Notes: generated by a model not told the origin, from the sequence alone. DNA of 60,193 nucleotides from an uncultured Myxococcales bacterium (GCA_903896545.1 CAITYF010000163.1:1-60193), one strand, 5' to 3'; counted from the stretch's first letter, positions 1 to 9,774 are shown. A program made the numbers and translations.

Positions 1-166
1 CCTGCCGATTGTGAGCGATTGGATGGCAAGGAGCCGGTCAGGCGGCGCGCTGCGCTTGCCGCGAAATGGCGGTGGCGGCGGGATTCACCGGATTGTGGCG
101 GTTTGGGGGAGCCGGCAACACTTGCTCGTCGCGGTCGCGCACATATCCGCTTCTTGGAGCGCACGA

Positions 167-1843
167 ATGCAAAAGGGCGACCGCTACTTCAACGTGTTCT
201 CGGCCTACGAGCGCCCTGCAGCCTCGCGCGCAGATCGCGCATACGCGGCGCAACGGGCACTTGAAAACAACTTGACTCGCGTCTTGCTGACCACGCTCAG
301 TGCGCTCTCGGAAACGAATTTGCTAGGCCAAGTGCTCAGCCAGTTGGCCAATGTCACTGAAATGGAGGCGGCGGCAAAGCAGTCTACCCACTTCGCCGAC
401 CTGAAAGAACGGTTTGCGGGGTGGAAAAGTCAGTCTGCAACGTTCTTGTTGCAGCATCGACGAGACGCACACGCGTCAGGCACGAGGCGAGTCATCGTCG
501 GAATCTCGAAGTCAGGGCCGCAGCCCGCCAAGTGGACGTGGGATGCCCGCGCCTTCACGCCGAGTGAGACGTGCCAATTTGATGGTGCAATCGTGTTCGA
601 CAATTGGTCGGTCATTATTGAGTCCAAGACAGACGATCACTATCTCGACGGCACGCAGTTGGTCGCGTATGCCCACTCGCTGGGTTTGGCAGGCTTCGAG
701 ACGATTGGAGCGGAAGAGTTTTTCTCGAAGGGCAACGGGAAGTATATTCGTGAGAGCAGCCAACTTCGAAAAGAGATTCAGGCGCACGTGTTGGACGTTT
801 CGTGGCACTCGGTGGTCGAAGCACTGAAGACCGCGGAGCAGGCAGAGAAGGCTGCAAGCCCACGAAGTGCAGCAAGTTTTGTGCTTGGAGAAGCAATCGA
901 CTACTTCGCCTTGCACGGCATCGGCGGCTTCAGAGACATGCCAACCTTTCTCGCGCTCGCGGCGGACGCATCAGCGGCGTACGCATCGGTCGCGGAATTT
1001 GACGGGCGCAAGCTGTTGGTTCGTGCGGCGTTGGCCGACCTCGCGTGCAAGGTTCGAGATGAGTTGGGCAAGCACGAGCACATTGTGGACGCCGCGCCCA
1101 ATGAGAACTGGATCCTGGTGGAGCGCGATGGCGCGAAGTCGAAAGCGACGGAAATCGCGTTCAGTGGGTCGCTCGACAAAGGTGACGTGCACGTTCGCTT
1201 CCGCCGCTCGAACGGCAATGACCGAATCGGGCGCATCTCCATCAACATCGACCTGAGCCCGCTGGATGCAGAGTCTGGCCAAGTTTCGCCCGCCTTCGGG
1301 TTGGATGTGTTCTGGCCGGCCCACGGCTCTGACCTCATGAACGTTTCTGGGCAAGCGGACTGGCAGAAGCGCTACGACAAGCACATGCAAGCCCGCGAAG
1401 ACTGGAAAGAAGTGCTCGAATTGCTGGCAAGCGATCCCAAACTCTCCAAGTTCAGGGTTCGCATCCAAAAATTGACCGTGGCCGGGCGCGCATCGTGGCA
1501 AGGGCAAAGGGCCAGCGTGATCGAAAAACTCAAACACGTGATGACCTTGCAGGAGGCGGCCGCCGCGTGGAAGGATTGGCCGTGGAGTTTTCCTGCGTCG
1601 AAATCGCCTGATCCGAAGCTCGATTTTGACCAAATGACGAAGTGCTCGTTCTCTTTTCGTTTGGCGGGGGGAATTGCTCCAGAGACTGCCGAGGAGCCGC
1701 TGCGGGCAATCGCCCAACAGTTGCAGCAATTGTTCACCCTCGACCGGTCAGTTCAAGCTGCCTGGAAGCAGTTGAAACAGAGCAAGAAGGCACCGACCCC
1801 AGTCCGGGACCCGGTACAACGTCAGGACCTGAGCGGGCTGTAG
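167..1843 (+). CDS. Stand-alone protein with PD-(D/E)XK nuclease signature
   Basis: 558-residue protein. I chose the ATG at 167 because GGAG lies 7 bases upstream; the frame stays open to the window edge, so a longer form is possible. Near the N-terminus is the motif ENNLTRVLLTTLSAL (residues 33-47), of a type seen in solitary restriction-like nucleases. The core of a PD-(D/E)XK fold follows: D139 in QFDG, then IIESK giving E152 and K154 after a hydrophobic strand, and Q164 in the next helix (GTQLVAYA). The remaining 390 residues match nothing I recognise. There is no signal peptide, so it is probably cytoplasmic. It faces gene 1897-5235 tail to tail. A DNA-cleaving or defence role is inference from the motif alone; the family assignment is moderately secure. 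Confidence 0.75.
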   Translation: MQKGDRYFNVFSAYERPAASRADRAYAAQRALENNLTRVLLTTLSALSETNLLGQVLSQLANVTEMEAAAKQSTHFADLKERFAGWKSQSATFLLQHRRDAHASGTRRVIVGISKSGPQPAKWTWDARAFTPSETCQFDGAIVFDNWSVIIESKTDDHYLDGTQLVAYAHSLGLAGFETIGAEEFFSKGNGKYIRESSQLRKEIQAHVLDVSWHSVVEALKTAEQAEKAASPRSAASFVLGEAIDYFALHGIGGFRDMPTFLALAADASAAYASVAEFDGRKLLVRAALADLACKVRDELGKHEHIVDAAPNENWILVERDGAKSKATEIAFSGSLDKGDVHVRFRRSNGNDRIGRISINIDLSPLDAESGQVSPAFGLDVFWPAHGSDLMNVSGQADWQKRYDKHMQAREDWKEVLELLASDPKLSKFRVRIQKLTVAGRASWQGQRASVIEKLKHVMTLQEAAAAWKDWPWSFPASKSPDPKLDFDQMTKCSFSFRLAGGIAPETAEEPLRAIAQQLQQLFTLDRSVQAAWKQLKQSKKAPTPVRDPVQRQDLSGL

Positions 1844-1896
1844 GTTTTTGGGTGCGTTCCGGCCAGCTAACACAGCGCCGTTCCGACCGTCCCCCG

Positions 1897-4800
1897 CTAG
1901 CGCAGACAGTTGAGGTAATCAGCGGCGCTCAATAGCTGGAAATCAGGCTTAATCTGAGCGTTTTTGTCGCGACGGGCAATGGTCACCGCCCTTCCGGTGG
2001 TCGCGACGCACTGGGTCAACTCGGGGACTTTGTCGAGCCAGGGGGAGCGGGACGGCCCGCTGAGGCCCGACATGTGGCCCGTCAGGTTCTCTTCGCGAAA
2101 TCCGACGGGAATCGTGCCATCCAACTCCGGCGCCACAACCACGTCTGGTGTCACGCCGACAACCTGCAGGGTGGTGCCGCTTGGCGCGTAGTACCGCGCG
2201 ATGGTCAGCTTGATGTAGTAGTCTTGACGCAGCGGTTCGAACAGCGACTGCACAGATGCCTTGCCGTAGGTGCGCAACCCGACGACCAGCCCGCGGGAGT
2301 TTTCCTGCAACGCCGATGCGACAATTTCCGAGGCGGATGCTGACGAGTCGTTGACCAGGACCACCAAGGGCATGCGGTAGTCGCTGCTTGAAGCCGTTGC
2401 GTCGTGCACCTCCTCGGATTTCGTGCGACTTTTGACACTCAGAATGCGGCCCCGCGACAAGAAGAGGTCCGCGACCTCAATGGCCTTGTTCAACAGACCT
2501 CCAGAGTTGCCGCGGAGGTCGAGCACGAGTCCGCGCAGGCGCGCATCGGGTGCCAGTCGTTCCAGGCGCTGGATCTCGTCCTTCAGGTCCGAAGTACTCT
2601 GCGGAATGAACCCGTTCATTTTCACGTAGCCGATGCCCTCGTAGCCGTCCAGAAGCCGTCCAGTCACATTCTTGACCTCGACCTTTTCTCGTCGGATCGA
2701 GTAATTGCGCGGCGTCGGTTCGGACTCACGGCTGACGGTCAGCACCACTGTGGTGTCGCGCTTGCCGCGAACGCGCGCGACGACGTCGGCCAGCTTCATG
2801 CCCGTGATGCTCGCGCCGTCGATGGCGTGGATGACGTCGCCCGCACGCAGCCCCGCACGCCACGCCGGTCGGCCGTCCATCGGATTCTCAACGAGAGTCT
2901 GATCGCCGCGTTGGGTCAAGACCGCGCCGATGCCCTCGAAGCTGTTGTCCTGCGTTTGCTGCGTGGACTTGTCCCACTCCGCGCGCGGTATCACGCTGGA
3001 ATGTGGGTCAAGGGCATTCAGGTATCCGGACGCCGCCGCGATCCACAAGCGGTTTTCGTCGGCGGGCGGTGTCCCCTCACTGCCTGTCGCACTCGCGCTG
3101 CCGCTTTGGCTCGAGAGTTCAACCCGTGCTTGCGCCATCGCACACTCGAATTCGCGTCGACCGAACGGAATCGCCCTCCACGCCTCGTCGTACTGTGACT
3201 GCCGCAGATTGAGCTTGGCGCGCGCGGCCTGGACCTCTTCATTGCTCAGGCGTTGGGCACTCGGCTTGCTCTTGCGCGAAGCGAGGTACGCAGCGTCGGG
3301 GACTTGATGCAGAACGACCCCCGGCACCTCGGCGTCGCCACACCGGAACGGTCGGGTCGAACCGTCCATGCGTCCCGCCTCATCCGCGAGCGGCTTGCGT
3401 TGGTCCAGAAAGCGCCGCGGCACGATTTCCATGGAGCTGTTCAAGCGGAGCAGAGTGAAGTTGGCTGCCTCGACCCAGGAACGGGATTCTGACTTCGGAT
3501 CAAAGTGGTATTTTTTGACGTAGTCGAGCACCTCGTCGAAATTGGCGACCGAGAAGGTGACGCCTTTCCACGAGTCGTTTGCCTCGCCACCAGCGGGTAC
3601 CGGCGAGCGCGGGAGCAACGGGGAAGGGGATGACGGTCGATCGGCGCGCAACTCTGCCATCACCTCGCGTTTCTCTCCGTCCTTCAGTTGCAGCGTCTGG
3701 TGCCAACCGGCATGGTCCGGACTGAAAACCGTCAGGTCTTTGCCACAGATTGGAACTTTGAAGCTGCCCGGCACGTTGCCAAGGGCGACGCCGTCGAGGC
3801 TCGCCGTTCCCCGCAGGTCGTCGCCGGCCGTATTGCGCGCCCGGATGGTGACCACGCCGAGACGCGCGGCAACCGGCAGCGTGACCCGCTTGCTCTGTCC
3901 TTGCTGAACCTCGAAACTCTCCTCCGCACCCAAATGACAGGGCGAATCCAACGCCACGCGGTGCTTGCCGGGATTGAGACGCAGGTCCGTGACTGGACAC
4001 GTGCCCGATGGCTTGCCATCGACCTTGAGCGCGAGCGGTTCCGCGCCGCACTCCACGGCCAACGTTGCGAAATCGGGCTTCAACGTCCAGCTGATGTCGG
4101 CGGTATTCTCGGTAAAAGTAACGACTTCCGTCCTGACGAGGTAGTCCTCCGCGACCATGCTCACCGAGTGGCGCCCCAGCGGGACACTTTTGCTGCACGG
4201 CACCTGTTTGCACAGCATCTTTTCCCCCAGCATGACTGAACCTGGCGGGGTACTGTTGAACTTTACGATGGTTTCTTGCATCTCCTGCGTATCCAGATTC
4301 TTGCCCTGTTCAAAGACCGTGCCGCCAAATGGCTTGCGAGGGCCGGCGGCCCGTTGCGAACCGGGCATTTTCGCCGTGCTGTGCAAGCGCTGGACCAGAT
4401 CGGCGACCGCAGCGGCGACGCTCAGCTCGACTTTGGCCGGCTGCCAGGACGCAACGCCCACCTGCGTGACGCACCCCTTCTCGGCTGAGAGCAGCTGCAG
4501 GTACAGGCGCGACCCGTTCGCCCCGCCTTGAACGCTCGCCGTCAGCACGGAATTGGCGGCCAATTCTTCACCGAGCTTGCACTGCGTGCTCTCGGAGTAG
4601 CCTGCCTGAAGACTCTGCTTGCGCACCCGTTCGAGCAGTTGCTGTTCCTCCTCTGAGGCCACGAGCTCGACCTTGCCGGTCCTGAGCAGCTCGCCACGCA
4701 CCAGCGGGCCCACGCGTGCCACGGTCGCCGCATCCGATCCGGCCTTGTCCAAGTGCAGCGCGATGCGGGGCAAGGTCGCCAGTTCACGGTCGATGGCCCG

Positions 4801-5235
4801 CGCGACCTGCTCGACGCCTTCGCCCGCCACAAGGAGTTCACCAGTCCAACTCCACAGGAAGGCGGCCGGCAAGCCGTTCACCCCCATCGCGCCGCTCAGC
4901 TGACCTTCGTCATCGCAGAGGACCCGATCGGGATGCCAGCCCGGGTTCACGCAGCGCTGATCGTCCATGACGGCGACGACGATTAAGCGCAACCCTCTGT
5001 CTTTGTACTTCTTGTGCAGCGCTTCCCAGCGCGGAACCGCCTCCATACACGGCTTGCAGTGTGTCGAGTAGAATTCCACCGCCAAAAGTCGAACACCGGG
5101 TCGCAGCAGTTCGCTGTCGATGTTCAGTCCTTCGTCGGCGACTGCGGGCGTGGCGAATGCAAGAATCGGCAGAATCGACAAAGCCGCGAACAGCCAGCGC
5201 GCGCTCCGAATCCGATTGCTACCGTTGTCTGCCAT
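1897..5235 (-). CDS. Thioredoxin-like / PEGA-like / PDZ-S41 protease fusion
   Basis: 1112 residues with a Sec signal peptide (about 1-33), so it acts in the periplasm or at the surface. Domains in order: a TlpA-like thioredoxin domain with redox motif CKPC at 60-63; a FlgO/CsgG-like region (about 150-300) resembling those in genes 6305-8140 and 10670-11734; about three PEGA-like beta repeats (about 330-540); and a C-terminal S41 processing protease with a PDZ domain (about 770-850). The catalytic pair looks intact, with Ser near 967 in SSASASEI and Lys 992 in TYGK. Both halves therefore look active. The ATG has GGAG 9 bases upstream. Gene 5283-5987 lies 47 bases upstream on the same strand and is probably co-transcribed. 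Substrate unknown. Confidence 0.9.
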   Translation of the reverse strand: MADNGSNRIRSARWLFAALSILPILAFATPAVADEGLNIDSELLRPGVRLLAVEFYSTHCKPCMEAVPRWEALHKKYKDRGLRLIVVAVMDDQRCVNPGWHPDRVLCDDEGQLSGAMGVNGLPAAFLWSWTGELLVAGEGVEQVARAIDRELATLPRIALHLDKAGSDAATVARVGPLVRGELLRTGKVELVASEEEQQLLERVRKQSLQAGYSESTQCKLGEELAANSVLTASVQGGANGSRLYLQLLSAEKGCVTQVGVASWQPAKVELSVAAAVADLVQRLHSTAKMPGSQRAAGPRKPFGGTVFEQGKNLDTQEMQETIVKFNSTPPGSVMLGEKMLCKQVPCSKSVPLGRHSVSMVAEDYLVRTEVVTFTENTADISWTLKPDFATLAVECGAEPLALKVDGKPSGTCPVTDLRLNPGKHRVALDSPCHLGAEESFEVQQGQSKRVTLPVAARLGVVTIRARNTAGDDLRGTASLDGVALGNVPGSFKVPICGKDLTVFSPDHAGWHQTLQLKDGEKREVMAELRADRPSSPSPLLPRSPVPAGGEANDSWKGVTFSVANFDEVLDYVKKYHFDPKSESRSWVEAANFTLLRLNSSMEIVPRRFLDQRKPLADEAGRMDGSTRPFRCGDAEVPGVVLHQVPDAAYLASRKSKPSAQRLSNEEVQAARAKLNLRQSQYDEAWRAIPFGRREFECAMAQARVELSSQSGSASATGSEGTPPADENRLWIAAASGYLNALDPHSSVIPRAEWDKSTQQTQDNSFEGIGAVLTQRGDQTLVENPMDGRPAWRAGLRAGDVIHAIDGASITGMKLADVVARVRGKRDTTVVLTVSRESEPTPRNYSIRREKVEVKNVTGRLLDGYEGIGYVKMNGFIPQSTSDLKDEIQRLERLAPDARLRGLVLDLRGNSGGLLNKAIEVADLFLSRGRILSVKSRTKSEEVHDATASSSDYRMPLVVLVNDSSASASEIVASALQENSRGLVVGLRTYGKASVQSLFEPLRQDYYIKLTIARYYAPSGTTLQVVGVTPDVVVAPELDGTIPVGFREENLTGHMSGLSGPSRSPWLDKVPELTQCVATTGRAVTIARRDKNAQIKPDFQLLSAADYLNCLR

Positions 5236-5282
5236 GTTGGGCGGCTCCGCCTGATGGAGGCTGGGCTCAGGGCCAGCGTGAG

Positions 5283-5987
5283 CTAGGGCTGAGCCTTGCT
5301 GCAGCGCATTCGGGTCAGTTCGACGAGTTCGCGCTCAGGATGTTCGGGCACACCTGCCAGAAAAGCCCTTGCCGCATGCGCGCACGCGTCGAATTGGCCG
5401 TCGGCGTGGTATAGGTACGCGAGGTTTTTCCAGGCCAGGATCGCCCCGCGCTCGGCCGCCTTCCGGAGAATGGCGATGGCATAGGCGTGACGCTTGACCC
5501 CAACGGCTGAACGACCGACGTGATAAAGCTGCGCTGCAGTCGATGTCTTCGCCAGAAGTTCCGCGGCGGCGGCACATTCGGCCTCTTCTGCCGCTGAGGT
5601 CGGCTGCGATGGATCTGCATCAGAGGCCGGCGCGAGCGCCGCGGGCACCTCGGTGATTTCAAGCGCACGGGCGCCGTTATCGATGGTGAAGTACACCCGC
5701 ACCGGCCGCCCAACGGTCAGCCAGTCAAGCCCAACCGGCAAGCGCTTGCCGTCCAGCAGCTTCGTCGAGGCGTTGAGCTGAAGCGCGACGGGGCCGCTGT
5801 GGGTGCGAATTCGCAGGATCGAGCGATCCGCGGACACGGACAGGACCAAGCCAACGCCGGTCCGCAATTCCTCGCTCATTGGCGCGGCCTGAGGCGGCGG
5901 AAACGGCGTCCACGCCGTCAACCACGTAAATGCACAAGCCAACCAAAGCCAGCGTACCAAGGACGACCTCCATCCCAATTCCCGCAC
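5283..5987 (-). CDS. Exported protein with C-terminal TPR/Sel1-like repeats
   Basis: About 234 residues. The start is uncertain: I prefer GTG 5987, which leaves a hydrophobic signal segment (LVRWLWLACAFTWLTAW); TTG 5978 is an alternative, and ATG 6122 would add 45 unlikely residues. After the signal comes a small beta-rich domain (GVGLVLSVSADRSILRIRTH onward) that may be an OB- or SH3-like fold. Helical repeats follow (about 130-225, for example GAILAWKNLAYLYHADGQ), which look like TPR/Sel1 repeats. It precedes the thioredoxin-S41 gene by 47 bases, so the two may work together outside the cytoplasm. No catalytic motif is visible. Confidence 0.7.
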   Translation of the reverse strand: MRELGWRSSLVRWLWLACAFTWLTAWTPFPPPQAAPMSEELRTGVGLVLSVSADRSILRIRTHSGPVALQLNASTKLLDGKRLPVGLDWLTVGRPVRVYFTIDNGARALEITEVPAALAPASDADPSQPTSAAEEAECAAAAELLAKTSTAAQLYHVGRSAVGVKRHAYAIAILRKAAERGAILAWKNLAYLYHADGQFDACAHAARAFLAGVPEHPERELVELTRMRCSKAQP

Positions 5988-6304
5988 GGCGCGCGGAACA
6001 ACACGGCAAGCTTGCGCCGGTTTCCGACGCGTGTCCAGCGCGCAAAATGACGACTTATGGTGCGCAGGCTGCCATTTCCGCGGTAAATCGCTCGGCGCCG
6101 GCGGAGAAATATTGCGCTGCATCGGCTCCAAACACGCCGACCTTTGTCCAACACCAACCTCTGTGGGGCAAGCCTGTTGGCCCCTGGGACCGGACCGCGA
6201 GCGAGCACCGCCCGTGGCACGTCGCGGTACGGGCACGTTTGAGCTCGAACCTCGGTCGGAGTGTGAAACGGACAAACGTTGGCGTTGGAATTCGGTCACC
6301 CTGT
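5988..6304. other. 317-bp intergenic region holding dispersed repeat copy A
   Basis: Lies between two minus-strand genes. Its middle (6137-6260) is copy A of the dispersed hairpin element. The frame of the 5283-5987 gene stays open through this region, but the translation is Arg/Pro-rich and low in complexity, so I do not count it as coding. Promoter boxes for the downstream gene were not clear. Confidence 0.6.
6137..6260 (+). repeat. Dispersed hairpin element, copy A
   Basis: About 124 bp sharing long stretches with 57859-57984 (same strand) and, more weakly, 45211-45328 (opposite strand). Ends CCGACC (6137-6142) and GGTCGG can pair to close the element. Inside is a 10-bp stem, CCGGACCGCG (6190-6199) with CGCGGTACGG (6223-6232), having one mismatch. 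The element is antisense to both neighbouring genes. Confidence 0.8.
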
Positions 6305-8140
6305 TCAGAACGAGATTCCGAACGTCAGACCACGCTCCCCGCTCGGGCCAAGCAGCGGCGCAATCATGGGCCGAAGCCGCGGAGACGCGGTCAGGTGAAG
6401 CGGCTCCCCCTCGTCTCCGTGTCCGTACTTTGTCCCGCATTCGTCCTCGATGTCGGAGAGGATGCTCGTCGTCCAGATCGCGTCGACGACCGGCAGTCCG
6501 AGGTACCCCGTGCTGAACAGCGTCCAGCCCAGGGTCGTCGAGGTGCTGCCATCGCGGAAGGCAAGAACGAAGCCGGTGTAGAAGCTCGCCTCCAGCAACA
6601 GGCCCGTCACGTAAAACCCGGCGTGCGAACGGTCGCCCTTGTCGAACGCTCGGACGCCGAAAAGCACAGTCAGGCTGCGGAAAACGGGAATCAGGTCCGT
6701 CAGCACCAGAATCTTCCGACGCGACTGCCAGTCGTCCCAGCGTTCCCTGCATTCTCCGCTGGTTGGCATGACAAGCGGCGCAGGGCGGGGCGTTGGTGCC
6801 GGTGGCCTGTACGCAGGGGGCTGGACGGCCGGCGCGACCACGATGCGGCGGAGCTCAATCTGTGTCTTCGCGATCTCGCCGCTTTGGACTTGCACGGTGC
6901 GCGATTCGGTCTGGTAGCCGTCGCGCGAGACTCTCAAGGTGTACTGGCCTCGCAGCGCGCCTTGCACTGTACACGGAAGGCCCTCCGTCGCCCGGTAGCC
7001 ACTGGGGCCGGAAATGTCCACGCGCGCTCCCGACGGGGTCCCATCGACGACCAGCGAACCGGGCGGCTTGAGCGCGACCTTGCGGTGCTCATTTTGACCC
7101 ACGTCAAGGGTCACGAGGTGCTCCTCCGTCTCGTAGCCCGCCTTCGAGACCGAGATTGCGTAGGAACCTGGGACCGCGTTTTCGACCCTAACACTCGGCA
7201 AACCCTTGCTGGCCATCATTCCTGCCGGTCCGCGAATGTCGACCCGCGCGCCCGCCGGCGTTCCCGTGATTTCCAGGGACCCCAAGCGCCTGAGTTCCAG
7301 TTTCACCGTTTTCAGGTCGTCAACCAGCAGGTCGACTGTGGTCCGTTCTGTCTGGTAGCCCCCCGCGCTCGCCTCGACGGTGTAGCGTCCGGGACGCAGA
7401 TCGGCGCGATCCCAGACGCTTCCGGACGTTCGGTGTTTAAAATTGTCGCCGGTCACAAGAATTTCGGCCGTATCCGGACGTGCGCGCGCGATGAGGCGAG
7501 CGAGGGCAGGGCTGACTCCTCGCCCGGAAATGCGCGGACCGACGTTCTCTCCGGCCCCGCCTTCGATCGCCCCGCCACTGACTCGCGGGCCAGTTGGACC
7601 GTTACCGAGCGCAACGAGCAGGCGTTCGGCAAGGAGAACGGACATGTTCGCGAGTTTGTCGTGAAGTTGGCCGGGCGCGTCGACCGTGTCGTCCAACTCA
7701 GCAACGATGCGCCCGTTGCTCGTCCGGATGACGTGCATGAGAATATTCAATTTCGCGCCGAGAGGCCCGACGGTGCCTGACGCCACGTAGTCCGCGCCGA
7801 CAACTCTCGCGGTCTCGATTTCACACTGTCCATTGCATTGGGCCGCCGTGCGACCACTCTGTTTCAGGACTTCGACGACTTCAGGCTCGCTGATGACGAT
7901 GAGACGATCGCCCAGCACGCGAAACATCCGGGAACGGACGACGCCACTCAGCTCGCGCTGCTGGTCCAGTTCGACGATCCGCGGCGGCATCTGCATGTTG
8001 AACACAGCGAATCGCGGCTGCGGAGCGGGCTGGGCGTGGGCCACTTGGGCGAGCAGCAGAACCAAGACGATCGCGAGCCGACGCAAGCGGGTTGCGCGGC
8101 GCCGGACGGACTGTTGCGTACCTGTTGCCCAACTCTCCAA
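6305..8140 (-). CDS. FlgO/CsgG-like module + PEGA repeats + membrane segments
   Basis: 611 residues from TTG 8140, which has a G-rich ribosome site (GGGGGA) 7 bases upstream. A signal peptide ends near AQVAHAQP. Residues about 38-190 form a module resembling FlgO/CsgG/TolB-like outer-membrane proteins, with the motif CNGQCEIETARVVGADYVASG in two parts: a C-x3-C pair followed by VGADYV. At least three PEGA repeats follow (about 230-450; for example GARVDIRGPAG and GARVDISGPSGY), then a Pro-rich linker and a C-terminal part with about three or four hydrophobic segments (about 500-600). The module is shared with 10670-11734. PEGA repeats usually act as surface or cell-wall binding units. Exact role unknown; anchored envelope protein is the likely call. 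Confidence 0.8.
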   Translation of the reverse strand: MESWATGTQQSVRRRATRLRRLAIVLVLLLAQVAHAQPAPQPRFAVFNMQMPPRIVELDQQRELSGVVRSRMFRVLGDRLIVISEPEVVEVLKQSGRTAAQCNGQCEIETARVVGADYVASGTVGPLGAKLNILMHVIRTSNGRIVAELDDTVDAPGQLHDKLANMSVLLAERLLVALGNGPTGPRVSGGAIEGGAGENVGPRISGRGVSPALARLIARARPDTAEILVTGDNFKHRTSGSVWDRADLRPGRYTVEASAGGYQTERTTVDLLVDDLKTVKLELRRLGSLEITGTPAGARVDIRGPAGMMASKGLPSVRVENAVPGSYAISVSKAGYETEEHLVTLDVGQNEHRKVALKPPGSLVVDGTPSGARVDISGPSGYRATEGLPCTVQGALRGQYTLRVSRDGYQTESRTVQVQSGEIAKTQIELRRIVVAPAVQPPAYRPPAPTPRPAPLVMPTSGECRERWDDWQSRRKILVLTDLIPVFRSLTVLFGVRAFDKGDRSHAGFYVTGLLLEASFYTGFVLAFRDGSTSTTLGWTLFSTGYLGLPVVDAIWTTSILSDIEDECGTKYGHGDEGEPLHLTASPRLRPMIAPLLGPSGERGLTFGISF

Positions 8141-8492
8141 GCGACTGTCCCCCCGTGCAATGCGCGGCAGATGTCAGATTGGCTCCGTCGTAGTGTGCGG
8201 CGACCGTCCGCTCTGTCAAGGAGGTCGGAGAGGACGAGTCGCGCCATGCCGAAGACCCTCGCGCGTGATGGCGCGGCCGACGCGGAGAAATCGATTCGAT
8301 CCTCAGCAGCGCCGCGGTTCGGCGCTCCACCGAGCCCGTTGCGGCGAATCCGACCAAATGGCACTCCCCGTTGTGGCGTATTGGGCGTATGATGCCTGCC
8401 CGCGGTCGGTCTTGCCGAGCGCGGCGCGGCAAGTGGCACGGGGTGCACGCCTCAGACCGGAAGCGGGCGGGCTGGAGAAGTGGGGGGCGCAC
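8141..8492. other. 352-bp divergent intergenic region
   Basis: Separates divergently transcribed genes 6305-8140 and 8493-9302, so it should hold both promoters. A TATGAT hexamer lies near 8388, but I found no well-spaced -35 box. Open frames through it are low-complexity shadows. No repeat or RNA gene was seen. Confidence 0.5.
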
Positions 8493-9302
8493 ATGGTTCG
8501 CTGGATCTCGGCTCTGATTCTGACGTTGAGCGCTGCTTGCACCAGCCTCGACACGGCCCCCGCGCAGCTGGAAGACCTGCTGCCGTGGGCATTCGCCCAC
8601 TACGAATCGGCGTCAGACGGTGAGTTTGCCGCGGCGATCGTGAACCTCTCCGCTGCCGCAACAGCCGTCTCCATCGACAATCCGCTGCGCGGCGAACTGC
8701 ACCACCGTCTGGACTATCCGGACATCAACTACCTGCACCTGAACGATCGCAATCCGCAAAACGCCCAAGGGCTGTACCTGCTCAACACGTTCCACTGCAC
8801 GCTGACGCAGTTGGAAAAAGTGCTCAAGTTCCGCGATCAGGGGTACCTGTACCCGGATCAGTACAACCTCTACCAGAGCAACTTCACGAGCAGCGAAGCG
8901 GACTACATGGCGCGCAAGACGTCGTTCTTGTACTGGTCAACGTACCTGTCGGCGACCAAAGGCCTGTGGACGATGAACGAGACGCTTGTCGGCGCGCTGC
9001 GGTTTATCCCGGACCAGGGGGCAACCAAGTCGCCACACGGCGCTGCGTTGATTGCACGGACGTACATGCCCGAACCAGCGCATTTTGAAGATGCGGACAA
9101 GCTGTGGCTGCAGGACTACCAAGTCGAAATATACTACGAGCAGGAGCCCGGTCGCATCCTCCATGCGTACGGCATGTGGCGACAGGTAGACTTGGGCGCG
9201 TTCTTCCACAGCGATTCGGATTCTTTTGTCGACAACGTATCGAGTGCGCTGGTCGATTGGGACAAGATGACGGAAAGCGACTGTGCCGCGGGTAAGCCGT
9301 AG
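8493..9302 (+). CDS. Predicted lipoprotein, unknown function
   Basis: 269 residues from ATG 8493; a G-rich stretch (tggggggcgc) and GGAG lie just upstream. The N-terminus MVRWISALILTLSAACTS is a short lipoprotein signal with lipobox SAAC, so it should be lipid-anchored in the envelope. The mature part is soluble, rich in Tyr and acidic residues, with no family I recognise and no metal or catalytic motif. It stands alone between a divergent gene and a convergent Cys-rich open frame. Confidence 0.8.
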   Translation: MVRWISALILTLSAACTSLDTAPAQLEDLLPWAFAHYESASDGEFAAAIVNLSAAATAVSIDNPLRGELHHRLDYPDINYLHLNDRNPQNAQGLYLLNTFHCTLTQLEKVLKFRDQGYLYPDQYNLYQSNFTSSEADYMARKTSFLYWSTYLSATKGLWTMNETLVGALRFIPDQGATKSPHGAALIARTYMPEPAHFEDADKLWLQDYQVEIYYEQEPGRILHAYGMWRQVDLGAFFHSDSDSFVDNVSSALVDWDKMTESDCAAGKP

Positions 9303-9444
9303 ATTCGCCGACTTGGGCTCCCCCGCCTGGCGTCGGTCGTCCGCAGGCCTACCGATGGCGAAAGCCCGCTAAGTCCATCGGCCGGCATGCAAAAACGCAC
9401 GTTGAAGGCTTGACGGTTTTCGTACGCACCCGCGGGACGTCTTT

Positions 9445-9774
9445 CTAACGTCCCACGCATTCTCCGTCGTCGGCGATGCACTTGCGTTGCTTTTGGCATG
9501 CCAGCGACTTTGCGCAGTCGGCCTTGCTCGCCGCGATGCACTCGCCGTCCCGCGCCGTGCACAGGCCTTCTTCGCGACAGAACTTGGACTTGGCGCAATC
9601 GGCGTTGGACGTGGCGACGCAGTTGTCGTCTTCGTCCGCCGAGCAAGCGCCTCTCTCCCGGCAGTCCGTGGACTTGGCGCAGCCGGCGTTGCCCCGAAAC
9701 ACACACGCCTCAGCGGCAGGCGCGGATCGGCGGGTTGGCAAGGGCATTCGCGCGGGCGCACCGCATTGCGACAC
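9445..9774 (-). CDS. Small Cys-repeat protein (possibly a gene remnant)
   Basis: 109 residues from GTG 9774, or 100 from the internal ATG 9747. It contains about three Cys-rich units of roughly 27 residues with the pattern DCAKS-x2-C-x4-G/K-C-x-A-x-DGEC. Such repeats occur in lipoproteins of myxobacteria-like genomes. Here no signal peptide is encoded: upstream the frame meets a stop without another start. It could be a short intact protein or the tail of a gene that lost its 5' end. The upstream side overlaps the promoter region of 9892-10590. Confidence 0.45.
   Translation of the reverse strand: MSQCGAPARMPLPTRRSAPAAEACVFRGNAGCAKSTDCRERGACSADEDDNCVATSNADCAKSKFCREEGLCTARDGECIAASKADCAKSLACQKQRKCIADDGECVGR

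Noticed and set aside
5283..6752. Long minus-strand reading frame of 489 codons through repeat copy A
   Set aside because: The upstream 255 codons are Arg/Pro-rich, overlap gene 6305-8140 and contain no domain; only the last 234 codons look real.
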